In this document: positions 26,801-34,416 of the stretch, one piece after another
Position numbering within the stretch: the first letter of the stretch is position 1
Layout of the letters: every line of letters starts with the position of its first letter
From: Reichenbachiella sp. 5M10
GTDB lineage: Bacteria; Bacteroidota; Bacteroidia; Cytophagales; Cyclobacteriaceae
Length of the DNA stretch: 64,000 nucleotides
Direction of reading: 5' to 3'
Assembly: GCF_002742335.1 (NCBI RefSeq)
Contig: NZ_MDGR01000007.1
Coordinates: 2,794,501 to 2,858,500 of the forward strand
Program-made: the position numbers and the translations under genes
Notes under the pieces: model-generated
What the model was told of the DNA's origin: nothing
Database searches by the model: none
What the model saw: only the letters and a program-made list of their open reading frames with translations

Positions 26801-27820
26801 TTACATCCAAAGTTTCCAAAATCCCGACACAAAAACCATAAACAAACCTATCGGCGTGAGGTATTTCCAACTCAGTGACATCATCTGATCGACACGAATC
26901 CTTGGATAAGTCCACCGCACCCACATTTGCACAAAAATCATCAACATCGCCTTGGACAGGATCCAAAACGTCCCCCATACATCGGCGGACAGTTGTCCGA
27001 CCGTCCCTGAAGTCCAGTCTGCCAAGCGCACAGGTCCTAGATTGGGCAGTGGAGTATTCCAACTCCCAAAGAACAGGATCACCGCGATGAGCGACACGAG
27101 TAGCATCATCCCGTACTCCGACAGCATGATCACCGCCCATCGAAACCCGGAGTATTCCGTATGAAAGCCGCCGATCAACTCTGACTCTGCCTCGGGCAAA
27201 TCAAAAGGTGTCCGGTTGGACTCAGCCAACGACGCGATGAAGTATATCACGAATGGCACGATGAGAAAGGGATATTGGATGATGTTCCAGTGGATGAAGC
27301 CTAGGCCTCCTACCTGCTGGAGCGAAATTTCTTGTAGACTCAGCGTCTGCATCAGCATGATCACGCAGAGGATGGCTAGCCCAAGCGGGATTTCATAGGA
27401 TACGATTTGCGCCACGGAGCGCATCGCACCAAAGAGCGAAAACTTACTATTCGAGCCCCAGCCAGCCATCAGTATCCCGATCACGTCGAGCGAGATCACC
27501 GCCAGGAGAAAGTAGATCCCCGTCTCTGCAGCAGACCCCTGTATATCCGCAGACAAGGGCAGCACGGCATATCCGGTAAATACCGAGACAAATATCACGA
27601 GGGGTGCCATCAAGAAGAGCTTGCGGTCGGCAGCCAGTGCGATGATATCCTCCTTTTGCATCATCTTGAGTACATCGGCAAAGGACTGCAACAGCCCGAA
27701 CTTGCCCGTCTCCATAGGCCCTATCCTGTCCTGCATGAACGCGGACACTTTCCTCTCCGCGTATACCGCGAAAATGACAAAGACGAGTAGAAAAGGAAGA
27801 TAGATGAGAAACGCTATCAT
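26801..27820 (-). CDS. nuoH: NADH-quinone oxidoreductase subunit H
   Basis: Membrane subunit forming the quinone-binding site with the peripheral arm. 339 residues, 8 helices. Signatures: AERKVSAFMQDRIGP near the N-terminus and the charged loop LAESNRTPFDLPEAESELIGGFHTEY split around two conserved acidic stretches. First gene of this nuo cluster; nuoA-G are not upstream (murI is), so the peripheral-arm genes must be elsewhere. Confidence 0.96.
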   Translation of the reverse strand: MIAFLIYLPFLLVFVIFAVYAERKVSAFMQDRIGPMETGKFGLLQSFADVLKMMQKEDIIALAADRKLFLMAPLVIFVSVFTGYAVLPLSADIQGSAAETGIYFLLAVISLDVIGILMAGWGSNSKFSLFGAMRSVAQIVSYEIPLGLAILCVIMLMQTLSLQEISLQQVGGLGFIHWNIIQYPFLIVPFVIYFIASLAESNRTPFDLPEAESELIGGFHTEYSGFRWAVIMLSEYGMMLLVSLIAVILFFGSWNTPLPNLGPVRLADWTSGTVGQLSADVWGTFWILSKAMLMIFVQMWVRWTYPRIRVDQMMSLSWKYLTPIGLFMVFVSGFWKLWM

Positions 27821-27923
27821 TGATTGATTTTAAAAATCGTAATTTAAAAAAATAACAAAGGAAAACAGCGCAAGAATTTGGCTTGTTTTCGAGGGGGTAT
27901 CAATCAATCAACAACAACAGCAA

Positions 27924-28730
27924 TTACTCCCATAGCGGGTACTTCTCAAGATGAATATCTTGATTGAAGAAAAGACTGGCGGCCTTTTCGAAAGCAGGGG
28001 TAATATCAGATACAAGAAACTGGTCATTGCCTTTGTTTTTCTCTCTAGTTAAGTCTTGGGTTATTAACTGTTGTTTGAGATTCTGAGCCACAATATTAGC
28101 CGAATCGATCAACTCTACCTCGTTTTTGTAGAAATCTTTTAGGGCATCTTTGATAATCGGATAGTGCGTACACCCTAGAATCAATGCCTCGATCCCTTCG
28201 AAACGTTCGTCTCCCAAATACTGGGCGATGATCTCATGACTGATCGAGTTGTTGATGAATCCCTCCTCGATCATCGGCACGAGTAGCGGAGTAGCCAGCG
28301 ACACCAGCGACACCTCTATCTGTCGTTGTTTGATCTTCTGATCAAACACCTGAGAGTTGACCGTCTGTTTGGTCCCGATCAGTCCGACTTTCTTGTCTAC
28401 GAATCTTTGGGCCAGTAGGTCTATCACAGGATCGATTACATTGTACACTTTCGCTCTGCTGCCGACATATTCCTTGACCAGTTCGTAAGCAGCGGCAGAG
28501 GCTGAGTTGCAGGCGATGAGAATGACCTTGCACCCACGCTCCAGCAGGGCGTTGGTGATTTTGATGGAGTAGGACTGGATCGTCGTGGCTGACTTGTCGC
28601 CATAGGGCAAGTGCGCCGAATCTCCGAAGTAGATCATGTCCTCGTCCGGCAGCATATCCTTGACCGCTCTCGCGACTGTCAGTCCGCCCGTACCACTATC
28701 AAATATCCCAATGGGTGCGTTTCTATCCAT
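27924..28730 (-). CDS. murI: glutamate racemase
   Basis: Makes D-glutamate for peptidoglycan. The two catalytic cysteines are C74 (IACNSASA) and C187 (LGCTHYP), with the N-terminal IFDSGTGGLTV. I start at ATG 28730 (268 residues), because the frame continues 48 codons further upstream into sequence without homology to the family that also contains the array-border repeat at 28848. Transcribed away from the cassette array. Confidence 0.95.
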   Translation of the reverse strand: MDRNAPIGIFDSGTGGLTVARAVKDMLPDEDMIYFGDSAHLPYGDKSATTIQSYSIKITNALLERGCKVILIACNSASAAAYELVKEYVGSRAKVYNVIDPVIDLLAQRFVDKKVGLIGTKQTVNSQVFDQKIKQRQIEVSLVSLATPLLVPMIEEGFINNSISHEIIAQYLGDERFEGIEALILGCTHYPIIKDALKDFYKNEVELIDSANIVAQNLKQQLITQDLTREKNKGNDQFLVSDITPAFEKAASLFFNQDIHLEKYPLWE

Positions 28731-28847
28731 ACGGCTGCAAATATGGATTTTATTGTTGAAAAGTATTGGCTTGAGAATGGAGATTTGAAGGCAAAATGGA
28801 TTTGACAAGGAGCGCAAATCAGTTAGCTTTGGATTGATGCAGTGCGA

Positions 28848-28879
28848 ATAAAGTGCACTGTGCACTTTACACAAATGTT
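28848..28879 (+). repeat. array border repeat S, copy 1 (possible attI-like site)
   Basis: 32 bp identical to 33297-33328. It contains the palindrome AAAGTGCAC-T-GTGCACTTT followed by ACACAAATGTT. The last GTT is the recombination-type junction that opens cassette 1. Both copies open a block of cassettes, as an attI site or a solo border would. Confidence 0.75.
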
Positions 28880-28898
28880 ACAGGCAATTAGTACTAGA

Positions 28899-29513
28899 AT
28901 GAACCAAAACCTTTTCTCAAAAACAATGTCAGGCAAAACCGAAGCTGAACTTAATGCAGTACTTGCCGAAAACTCCCCATATGTCGAAGAAGCCCGTCAA
29001 GCCGCTGTGTGGGAACTCGAAAAGCGTAACGCTGAATCCGAAGTAACCATGAAACTTGATTCGGAACCTTCGAAAGCAAAATCAGAGAGCCTCGAAGAAC
29101 AATATGAACCAGTATTTAATAAAAGTAAAAAATACATTACTGATGATCCTGATGCACCTGAACTCTACACCAAAACAGCTATAACTCTATTTTCAGCCCT
29201 TTTCTCAACTATTTTTGGAGCTGCCCTGCTTATGTCGAACATGAAGACAATGGGCAGAAGTTCAAGTAGATTTTTGGTTTTAGCATTTGGAGTGGTTTAC
29301 ACAGCCATTATAATTTTTACCAACGAAAAAATTGGAACTAATTCCAGTTTGGTGACCGTATTCAACCTAGTTGGCGCAGTAATTTTAACCGAGATTTTCT
29401 GGAATCATCAACTCGGCAAAGAATTGAAACACCGCAAGAAGAAGATTTGGAAGCCTCTTATCATTTCAATCATCATAACGATACCTTTTATTTTGGCTTT
29501 GATTTATGGCTAA
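28899..29513 (+). CDS. cassette 1: four-helix membrane protein
   Basis: I start at ATG 28899 (204 residues), 22 bp inside the cassette; an upstream GTG would read through the border repeat. An N-terminal soluble part has a TEAELNAVLAENSPYVEEARQAAVWELEKR-like pattern, a helix pair (written here as motif T-E-A-E-L...W-E-L-E-K-R) seen at the start of many Bacteroidota proteins of unknown function. Four hydrophobic segments follow (about residues 92-115, 124-142, 150-170, 183-203). No known function. Downstream is attC1 beginning 5 bp after the stop. Confidence 0.75.
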   Translation: MNQNLFSKTMSGKTEAELNAVLAENSPYVEEARQAAVWELEKRNAESEVTMKLDSEPSKAKSESLEEQYEPVFNKSKKYITDDPDAPELYTKTAITLFSALFSTIFGAALLMSNMKTMGRSSSRFLVLAFGVVYTAIIIFTNEKIGTNSSLVTVFNLVGAVILTEIFWNHQLGKELKHRKKKIWKPLIISIIITIPFILALIYG

Positions 29514-29518
29514 AAAAA

Positions 29519-29754
29519 GCCTGTAACATGGCGTCATAGTGCATGTGCGAACTGAGCATCTAGCCAGCCTCGGCGGAACGAACCCGTGCATCTGTCGCGG
29601 GAAAAACTTCTCTGCTTATAGCAAGATCAGTTCGCCGCAGCGGAAGATCGGCGGAACGCAGCTCTCACCGATTCGCTAGTAGGTTCGGCAGATTTTCACT
29701 ACTTTGGCTGTATTATCAAACGACACGCACACGCACCATACGCAGGCGTTGTAG
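29519..29754 (+). other. attC1 (cassette 1 recombination site)
   Basis: R'' is GCCTGTAAC (29519-29527), complementary to the TTACAGGC that opens cassette 1. The left arm GCGTCATAGTGCATGTGCG pairs with the right arm (about 29724-29743) with one bulged C and two mismatches; a bulged base is typical for attC strand choice. The site ends in GCAGGCGTTG with the G^TT point at 29748. About 235 bp long, nearly identical to attC5. Confidence 0.75.
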
Positions 29755-29759
29755 GTCAT

Positions 29760-30308
29760 ATGGACGAAAGAATTACAGTAATTAAATCAAACATTAGAGC
29801 TCTCGGGTTGCTAACAATTACAATTTTTAGCATCGGACTTACCATAACACTGGTGTCAGTTGCTGAAGGTGTTATGCTGCATTTTCTAAAACCATATACA
29901 AGCGCCTTGATCTCAAGCGACGATCCAATTGTCACGGAAATAAATTCAGCAATGAATATCGTATTTGCTTACAACATTTCAGGAGTTATCTTTTGCATTA
30001 CCGGAATTTTTGTAGCCACGAAAATGATAACTTATAAAAAATGGGCCATCTATGTTTTTCATGGTTTATGTGCAATTTGCATTGTTGGATTAGTAACCAC
30101 TGCCTTTCAGAACCTGAACCATTTCATCAGTTATGACCCTAACCATCCTAATAATACCTTTCAACTAGACCTAGATTTTGTCAAATACAGTATGATGAAA
30201 TTTAACGTCATTGTCAGACTTTTAATCCTTCTTGGTATCAGCTTGATAGTAACAAAGGTGAATCTGAAGTTGCGTAGGTCTGAATATCAGAATGTATTAG
30301 AAAGCTAA
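29760..30308 (+). CDS. cassette 2: four-helix membrane protein
   Basis: 182 residues, starting only 11 bp after the cassette border, so little room for a promoter inside the cassette. Hydrophobic segments near residues 15-38, 66-86, 95-115 and 152-172, with a longer external loop between the third and fourth helices (N-H-P-N-N-T-F). No family recognised. Ends 5 bp before attC2. Confidence 0.75.
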   Translation: MDERITVIKSNIRALGLLTITIFSIGLTITLVSVAEGVMLHFLKPYTSALISSDDPIVTEINSAMNIVFAYNISGVIFCITGIFVATKMITYKKWAIYVFHGLCAICIVGLVTTAFQNLNHFISYDPNHPNNTFQLDLDFVKYSMMKFNVIVRLLILLGISLIVTKVNLKLRRSEYQNVLES

Positions 30309-30313
30309 TCAAC

Positions 30314-30528
30314 GACCTACAACAAAGCGTATGAGCGAATGCCCATGCGATCTCACCGAAACTCTGCAAGTAACTTGACCGCCGCTTCGCTCAGGAATCT
30401 CTAGAAGTCTGGCGAAGAGGCATTCGGATCAGCAGTTATCCCTTGATCAATTGGAGGTATGGAGCGCATCGGCTACTTTAGTGCTTTTAGAAACTGTGTG
30501 GGCACATCGCCATACGCAGACGTTAGGG
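30314..30528 (+). other. attC2 (cassette 2 recombination site)
   Basis: R'' GACCTACAAC (30314-30323) is a perfect 10-bp complement of GTTGTAGGTC opening cassette 2. The left arm GCGTATGAGCGAATGCCCA pairs with the right arm near 30500-30517 (TGGGCACATCGCCATACGC) with a bulged A. The right end is CGCAGACGTTAGGG, G^TT at 30522. Sequence outside the arms differs from attC1 and attC5. Confidence 0.75.
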
Positions 30529-30586
30529 GTAATGTCTTAAACTCGTAAATTTCCTACCTTTATCTAATATATAACTGTCACCGCAG

Positions 30587-32020
30587 ATGGACCAACTTGA
30601 ATACCTAGAATCCGAACGTCAAAAAATCTGGAAAAAAATTATCGAACTGGACGAACTAATCCAGAAAAAGACTTCCGACTATGAAAAAGAGGCACAACAG
30701 GCTTCACGTAAAACTTCAGAGTTCAGAAATAAAACCGAAAAAGCGAAAGGGAATGCCGAACAATTTCTATCCGAATGCCAATCCATTCTTGAAGAACTAA
30801 GGACAGAAAAGGAGTCATTAAAGAAGCTCAACACCTCAATAAGCAGGTTTTATCATACCTCCAAAGGAAACTCAGAAGCTCTTCAAAAGGATCTTGACGA
30901 GCTAACCCGAAGGAAGTCCGAACTAGAGAATCAAATAAACGCTGTTGAAGAAATCTATGCAGGTCATGAGGAATTGGTCGCTCAAATAGGAAAACTTTCA
31001 TCCATATCAACTCAAGCCTCAGATTTATTCAATAAAATAAATACTCTACACAAACAGGCCATCTCCAGAAAAGAGGAAGTAGACTCATTATATTATGAAA
31101 TTCATGGATATGACGAAGAGGGGGCTGAGGGAGAAGAGGATACACACGTTGAGGGTATAAAAGATAAGCTTGATAGCACATTTGAGCAGTTGGAAAGTGA
31201 TTTTCAAGAACTCGGAAAGAAGGTTGAAAAGATAGAAAATGAATCAAAAACGAATTACGACAATTTTATTACCTCAAAGGATGATTCTTTTGAAAAGAAA
31301 ATCAAAACATGGAATAGCGAATACTCCAGAATAAAAGAACAAATTGAGTCCCTTCTACCGAATGCACTGACGGCAGGACTAAGTCATGCTTATTCCGAAA
31401 AAAAGGTAAAAGAGGAATCAGATAGTAAGAAGCTAAGAACTCAGTTTTATGTAGGTATCTTTTTTCTAGTTTTGGTTTCGCTAATACCTTTTTTGGTCAG
31501 TATCAACCTTTTGAAAGAAGGGAAGGAAATTTCAGAGGTATTATTAGATTTACCTAGACTGGTAATTTCAATTCTCCCCTTGTACGTACCTGTAATGTGG
31601 TTAGCTTATTCAGCGAACAAAAAATTGAATTTATCCAAAAGACTAATTGAGGAATATACGCACAAAGAGGTTTTGAGTAAAACTTTTGAAGGATTGTCTA
31701 GACAAATTGACGAACTGGAAGATCACGACTATGATGTGTCAAGCGAACTCAGAATAAAGTTGCTTTTCAATATTATGGAAGTAAGTTCTGAGAACCCGGG
31801 TAAATTAATTTCAGATTATAACAAATCTGACCATCCATTGATGGATGCATTGGATAAGAGTGCTAAACTATCAAAAGCTGTTGACAAACTTACTGGAATT
31901 CCAGGCATGAGTAAGCTAACCGAAATTCTCGAAAAACGGCAGAAACGCATCCTTAATAAGGAACTTGCTGGTATTGATGAGGCTTTAGAATCAACCGAAA
32001 ACGAAAGCGAAAACGCATAA
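30587..32020 (+). CDS. cassette 3: large coiled-coil membrane protein
   Basis: 477 residues. Residues 1-280 are almost wholly heptad-rich coiled coil with many E, K, Q and S (for example around 10-110 and 195-240). Two membrane helices follow, about 287-306 and 325-343, with a short loop, and then about 130 cytoplasmic residues including I-P-G-M-S-K-L-T-E-I-L. No nucleotide-binding motif is seen. Such long coiled-coil membrane proteins occur in some defence and envelope systems, but I cannot assign one. Unusually large for a cassette gene. A near-consensus -7 box (TACCTTTA) lies about 30 bp upstream. Confidence 0.8.
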   Translation: MDQLEYLESERQKIWKKIIELDELIQKKTSDYEKEAQQASRKTSEFRNKTEKAKGNAEQFLSECQSILEELRTEKESLKKLNTSISRFYHTSKGNSEALQKDLDELTRRKSELENQINAVEEIYAGHEELVAQIGKLSSISTQASDLFNKINTLHKQAISRKEEVDSLYYEIHGYDEEGAEGEEDTHVEGIKDKLDSTFEQLESDFQELGKKVEKIENESKTNYDNFITSKDDSFEKKIKTWNSEYSRIKEQIESLLPNALTAGLSHAYSEKKVKEESDSKKLRTQFYVGIFFLVLVSLIPFLVSINLLKEGKEISEVLLDLPRLVISILPLYVPVMWLAYSANKKLNLSKRLIEEYTHKEVLSKTFEGLSRQIDELEDHDYDVSSELRIKLLFNIMEVSSENPGKLISDYNKSDHPLMDALDKSAKLSKAVDKLTGIPGMSKLTEILEKRQKRILNKELAGIDEALESTENESENA

Positions 32021-32026
32021 AACACA

Positions 32027-32146
32027 TACCCCCAACAAACACTAAAATGAATATGCGAACTGAGCACTTTGATATGACATTGCGAACTGGAAACCTCCAT
32101 GTTTCTAGCCACTGGGGCGCATACTCATTTTAGTTGGTCGTTACCC
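32027..32146 (+). other. attC3 (cassette 3 recombination site)
   Basis: R'' TACCCCCAAC (32027-32036) complements GTTAGGGGTA of cassette 3 at 9 of 10 bases. The left arm ACTAAAATGAATATGCG pairs with CGCATACTCATTTTAGT at 16 of 17 bases. G^TT is at 32140 (GTTACCC). 120 bp long. Confidence 0.75.
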
Positions 32147-32165
32147 AGCATAGACTGCAACTCGC

Positions 32166-32546
32166 ATGAGACTCTACACGAACTGCATCAACTGTAAATC
32201 CGAAATTAACTTCCGAACAAGTGCATCAGATAGGTTTGTCCTGGCGAAGAGACAAGGCGAACGAATCAAATTGAATTGCGAATCTTGCGGATCAACCAAG
32301 AAATATCATGTGAACAACTTGAAAGCTGAGGAAAGCAGAATAGTTGGAATCATCTCAGTGCTCATTTTCCTCGGTGGAACAACTGCATTGTTAATTTACC
32401 TCTGGCCTTACATTTTTCAAATAGCTTCCGTTTATGCGATTTCTGGAGCAGTCGGAATCCTAACGGTTCCATTTTTGGTATATCAGGCGATCAACTCTGG
32501 ACAGGCGAACAAGGTGAAGTACTTTAACACCAAGAGGTACGGCTAA
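32166..32546 (+). CDS. cassette 4: zinc-ribbon-like membrane protein
   Basis: 126 residues. Two Cys pairs (C-I-N-C at 7-10 and C-E-S-C near 38-41) can form a zinc ribbon before two membrane helices (about 60-80 and 88-108). The end, F-N-T-K-R-Y-G, is polar. Zinc ribbon plus membrane helices is a common small-protein form in Bacteroidota; function unknown. Its attC is degenerate: ACTGGATAAC (32556-32565) matches the expected complement of GTTACCCAGC at 8 of 10 bases but no matching right arm is found. Confidence 0.7.
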   Translation: MRLYTNCINCKSEINFRTSASDRFVLAKRQGERIKLNCESCGSTKKYHVNNLKAEESRIVGIISVLIFLGGTTALLIYLWPYIFQIASVYAISGAVGILTVPFLVYQAINSGQANKVKYFNTKRYG

Positions 32547-32555
32547 CTCCAACGA

Positions 32556-32565
32556 ACTGGATAAC
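32556..32565 (+). other. start of a degenerate attC4
   Basis: ACTGGATAAC against the expected GCTGGGTAAC. The rest of the site seems replaced by repeat E1, so cassette 4 is probably immobile. Confidence 0.4.
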
Positions 32566-32573
32566 GGAAATGA

Positions 32574-32726
32574 ACCCCGCTCTTTTAAGCCTTAGCACAA
32601 AGCGAGACTTGAAAGCATCTATACAGGACAAGTCTTCAGACTTGCTTACTCCTAATTGGCGATCTTCATTGGCTCAATACCTAGCCATAACCATCAGGGC
32701 ATCAAATCAGAAATCAGCAGGGGATT
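32574..32726 (+). repeat. block-end repeat E, copy 1
   Basis: About 153 bp, roughly 85% identical by eye to 36200-36366. Contains an inverted repeat around A-C-A-A-A-G-C (arms TTAAGCCTT-like and GAGACTTGA), a second small palindrome AAGTCTTCAGACTT, then the run ATTGGCGATCTTCATTGGCT. It closes block 1 as its twin closes block 2. No gene seen. Confidence 0.7.
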
Positions 32727-32792
32727 TATTTCATCACTCAAAAACCTTCAAAACAAGCTTTTGAGCAGGCTTTATGCACTTTGAGCAAAAGC

Positions 32793-32924
32793 TAAGCTTA
32801 CCTGAGCCTGAAGGTAAGCTTACCAGAGCCCCAACCTAAGCTTACTGCAGGGTGAACCTAAGCTTACCTCGACCCTGAGGTAAGGCAACATGGGAGCCGA
32901 ACTAAGCTTAGTTTGGACAGGTCA
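32793..32924. repeat. six 22-bp phased palindromic boxes
   Basis: TAAGCTTA(C/G) starts at 32793, 32815, 32837, 32859 and 32903; the fifth slot (32881) holds a degenerate TAAGGCAAC. The period is exactly 22 bp, two helical turns, while the 13-bp spacers vary. Flanks extend the symmetry in some units: GGTAAGCTTACC at the second and AACTAAGCTTAGTT at the last are perfect palindromes. The layout resembles iterons or a cooperative protein-binding array. Confidence 0.8.
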
Positions 32925-33296
32925 GGTCTCATCGCGTTTTGTGATATACCAAGAGGTTTGCCTGTAGTCTTGGGGAATATCGACAGGAAATACTAGCTTG
33001 GCCTCACCAAGCCGATCAGCAGTCGGCTTCCTGTAGCATAAGTTCGAGAAATAAGTACACGATCAAGGGAAGCTTGCTATAAGCTTTGAACCCTTCGCCT
33101 GAGGCATTACTCGGAATTCGAATAGCCCCTCCGTCAGGTTTTGGAGCAAGTAGGTATCAACCTAGGATTGTTGTTTGGTCACTAGACTATCACTATCTTC
33201 GAAGTGTGCAGCCATCTCTATCCTGTGAGCTATTCACTCTATTGAGAGCTGTCACTACGTAGAAAAATAAAGAACAGTATAAAAGACATAGCAGAT
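32925..33296. other. gene-free spacer between the two cassette blocks
   Basis: No credible reading frame. It has two abutting hairpins, CTTGG/CCAAG (32997-33011) and AGCCGA/TCGGCT (33010-33028), and further AAGCTT words near 33070-33086. The remainder shows nothing recognisable. Confidence 0.5.
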
Positions 33297-33328
33297 ATAA
33301 AGTGCACTGTGCACTTTACACAAATGTT
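33297..33328 (+). repeat. array border repeat S, copy 2
   Basis: Identical over 32 bp to 28848-28879, including the AAAGTGCAC/GTGCACTTT palindrome and the closing GTT. Opens cassette 5. The sequence before it shows no similarity to that before copy 1. Confidence 0.75.
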
Positions 33329-33350
33329 GTGATCCATTTCGGAACGAATA

Positions 33351-33806
33351 ATGAAGAGTAAAAAATCATTCCTTGAACAACAGTGGGATTTCATGGGAAT
33401 TCTAATGATTTTAGGTGTTGCTGCTAGTCCTGTAATAATTGGAGGAATCTGGCTATATCAATCATATCTAGCTGAACATCTAGACAAGTACTTTGTTGAT
33501 GAACCAATTGCCGAAAAGTATTGCTATTGCGCAACTGAAAATAAGAAAATCCAGTTAGCAAAATTGCATTTTAGAGCAGAAGATGCACAAAAATCTGCTA
33601 TTCTTATTGAGAATGGAAATTATGACAATGTTGTCTCAAACAGAGTCAAGTTTGGTGATAAAGTCCTTATCTACAGATATTATGGAACACCAACAGTAGC
33701 TAAAGTTAAATGGGTTCATAACAATTTCAGAGGCGAGGAAATTTCAAACTCTGGTTGGGTTCCAGCCATCTGCCTGAACAATTCTCTACCCGATAGTTTC
33801 CAATAA
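33351..33806 (+). CDS. cassette 5: single-pass membrane protein
   Basis: 151 residues. A membrane helix at about 16-37 follows a short basic N-terminus, then about 110 residues with F-G-D-K-V-L-I-Y-R-Y-Y-G and V-A-K-V-K-W, a beta pattern like an SH3 or OB barrel. One C-Y-C motif at about 57-59. No family recognised. Starts 24 bp inside the cassette. Confidence 0.72.
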   Translation: MKSKKSFLEQQWDFMGILMILGVAASPVIIGGIWLYQSYLAEHLDKYFVDEPIAEKYCYCATENKKIQLAKLHFRAEDAQKSAILIENGNYDNVVSNRVKFGDKVLIYRYYGTPTVAKVKWVHNNFRGEEISNSGWVPAICLNNSLPDSFQ

Positions 33807-33812
33807 ATAACA

Positions 33813-34048
33813 GATCACAACATGGCGTATAGATGCATGTGCGAACTGAGCATATAGCCAACCTCGGCGGAACGTACCCGTGCATCTGCCGGCGGAAATT
33901 ACTTCTCTGCTTAAGTGAGATCAGTTCGCCGCATCGGAAGATCGGCGGAACGCAGCTCTGACCGATTCGCTAGTAGGTTCGGCAGATTTTCACTACTTTG
34001 GCTGTATTATCAAACGACACGCACACGCACCATACGCAGGCGTTAGGC
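33813..34048 (+). other. attC5 (cassette 5 recombination site)
   Basis: R'' GATCACAAC (33813-33821) is a perfect complement of GTTGTGATC opening cassette 5. The left arm GCGTATAGATGCATGTGCG pairs with the right arm near 34017-34037; the end is GCAGGCGTTAGGC, an exact GTTRRRY with G^TT at 34042. Over about 230 bp it is nearly identical to attC1. Confidence 0.8.
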
Positions 34049-34104
34049 TTCATTAAGAATCTTGCCTATTAAAATCTTAATTAACAATCCTACTAATTAA
34101 GATT

Positions 34105-34136
34105 TTTGTCATTTTATCATATAAGATTTACGTTTG
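34105..34136 (+). promoter_or_regulatory. full Bacteroidota promoter inside cassette 6
   Basis: TTTG (34105-34108), 20-nt spacer, TACGTTTG (34129-34136): both elements match consensus. It precedes the broken fic fragment and may still drive the lipoprotein gene of the same cassette. Confidence 0.65.
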
Positions 34137-34161
34137 TTTAAGTAACTCATGATAGACAAAA

Positions 34162-34416
34162 ATGAAAAACTACAACTCAGGGAAGTATATCAAACAAGGC
34201 TCCTATAAGAGTTTTCAACCAGACATCATATGTCGAGAATGACAAATTGAAAACATGGAATTACTAAATCCCCTCAGTCAAGCTGACAGACAATTGGGAA
34301 GATTAGATATGTATTCTGAGTATATACCGAATATTGATCCTTTCATCAGCATGCACGTGCTGAAAAAAGCAACTCAATCGAGTAAGATTGAAGAAACCAA
34401 AACAATATATGAATAA
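34162..34416 (+). pseudogene. fic N-terminal fragment, interrupted and truncated
   Basis: Conceptual reading gives a Fic-protein start (S-G-K-Y-I-K-Q-G-S-Y-K-S-F), an in-frame TGA at 34240-34242 where a Trp codon (TGG) would fit, then N-P-L-S-Q-A-D-R-Q-L-G-R-L-D-M-Y and ISMHVLKKATQSSKIEET, the region holding the inhibitory helix S-S-K-I-E of Fic AMPylating enzymes. The frame ends after 84 codons, so the Fic core with HPFxxGNGR is missing. A decayed stress or toxin-type gene captured in cassette 6. Confidence 0.75.

Noticed and set aside
25724-26878. Plus-strand reading frames of 87, 165 and 286 codons across the nuoI tail
   Set aside because: They are antisense shadows of the nuoI repeat tail; their repeats follow from the nuoI units and the nuo reading is supported by overlaps and Fe-S motifs.
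28848-28879. Chromosomal dif/XerCD site
   Set aside because: It is a 9-bp palindrome with a 1-bp centre, not two 11-bp arms around a 6-bp core, and there are two copies, each at a cassette border.
32570-32764. 64-codon frame across repeat E1
   Set aside because: The matching frame in E2 (36200-36366) is broken, so the conserved unit is not a protein.
32793-32924. CRISPR array
   Set aside because: The repeated part is only 8-10 bp with 13-bp spacers, far shorter than CRISPR repeats (24-47 bp) and spacers, and no cas genes are present.
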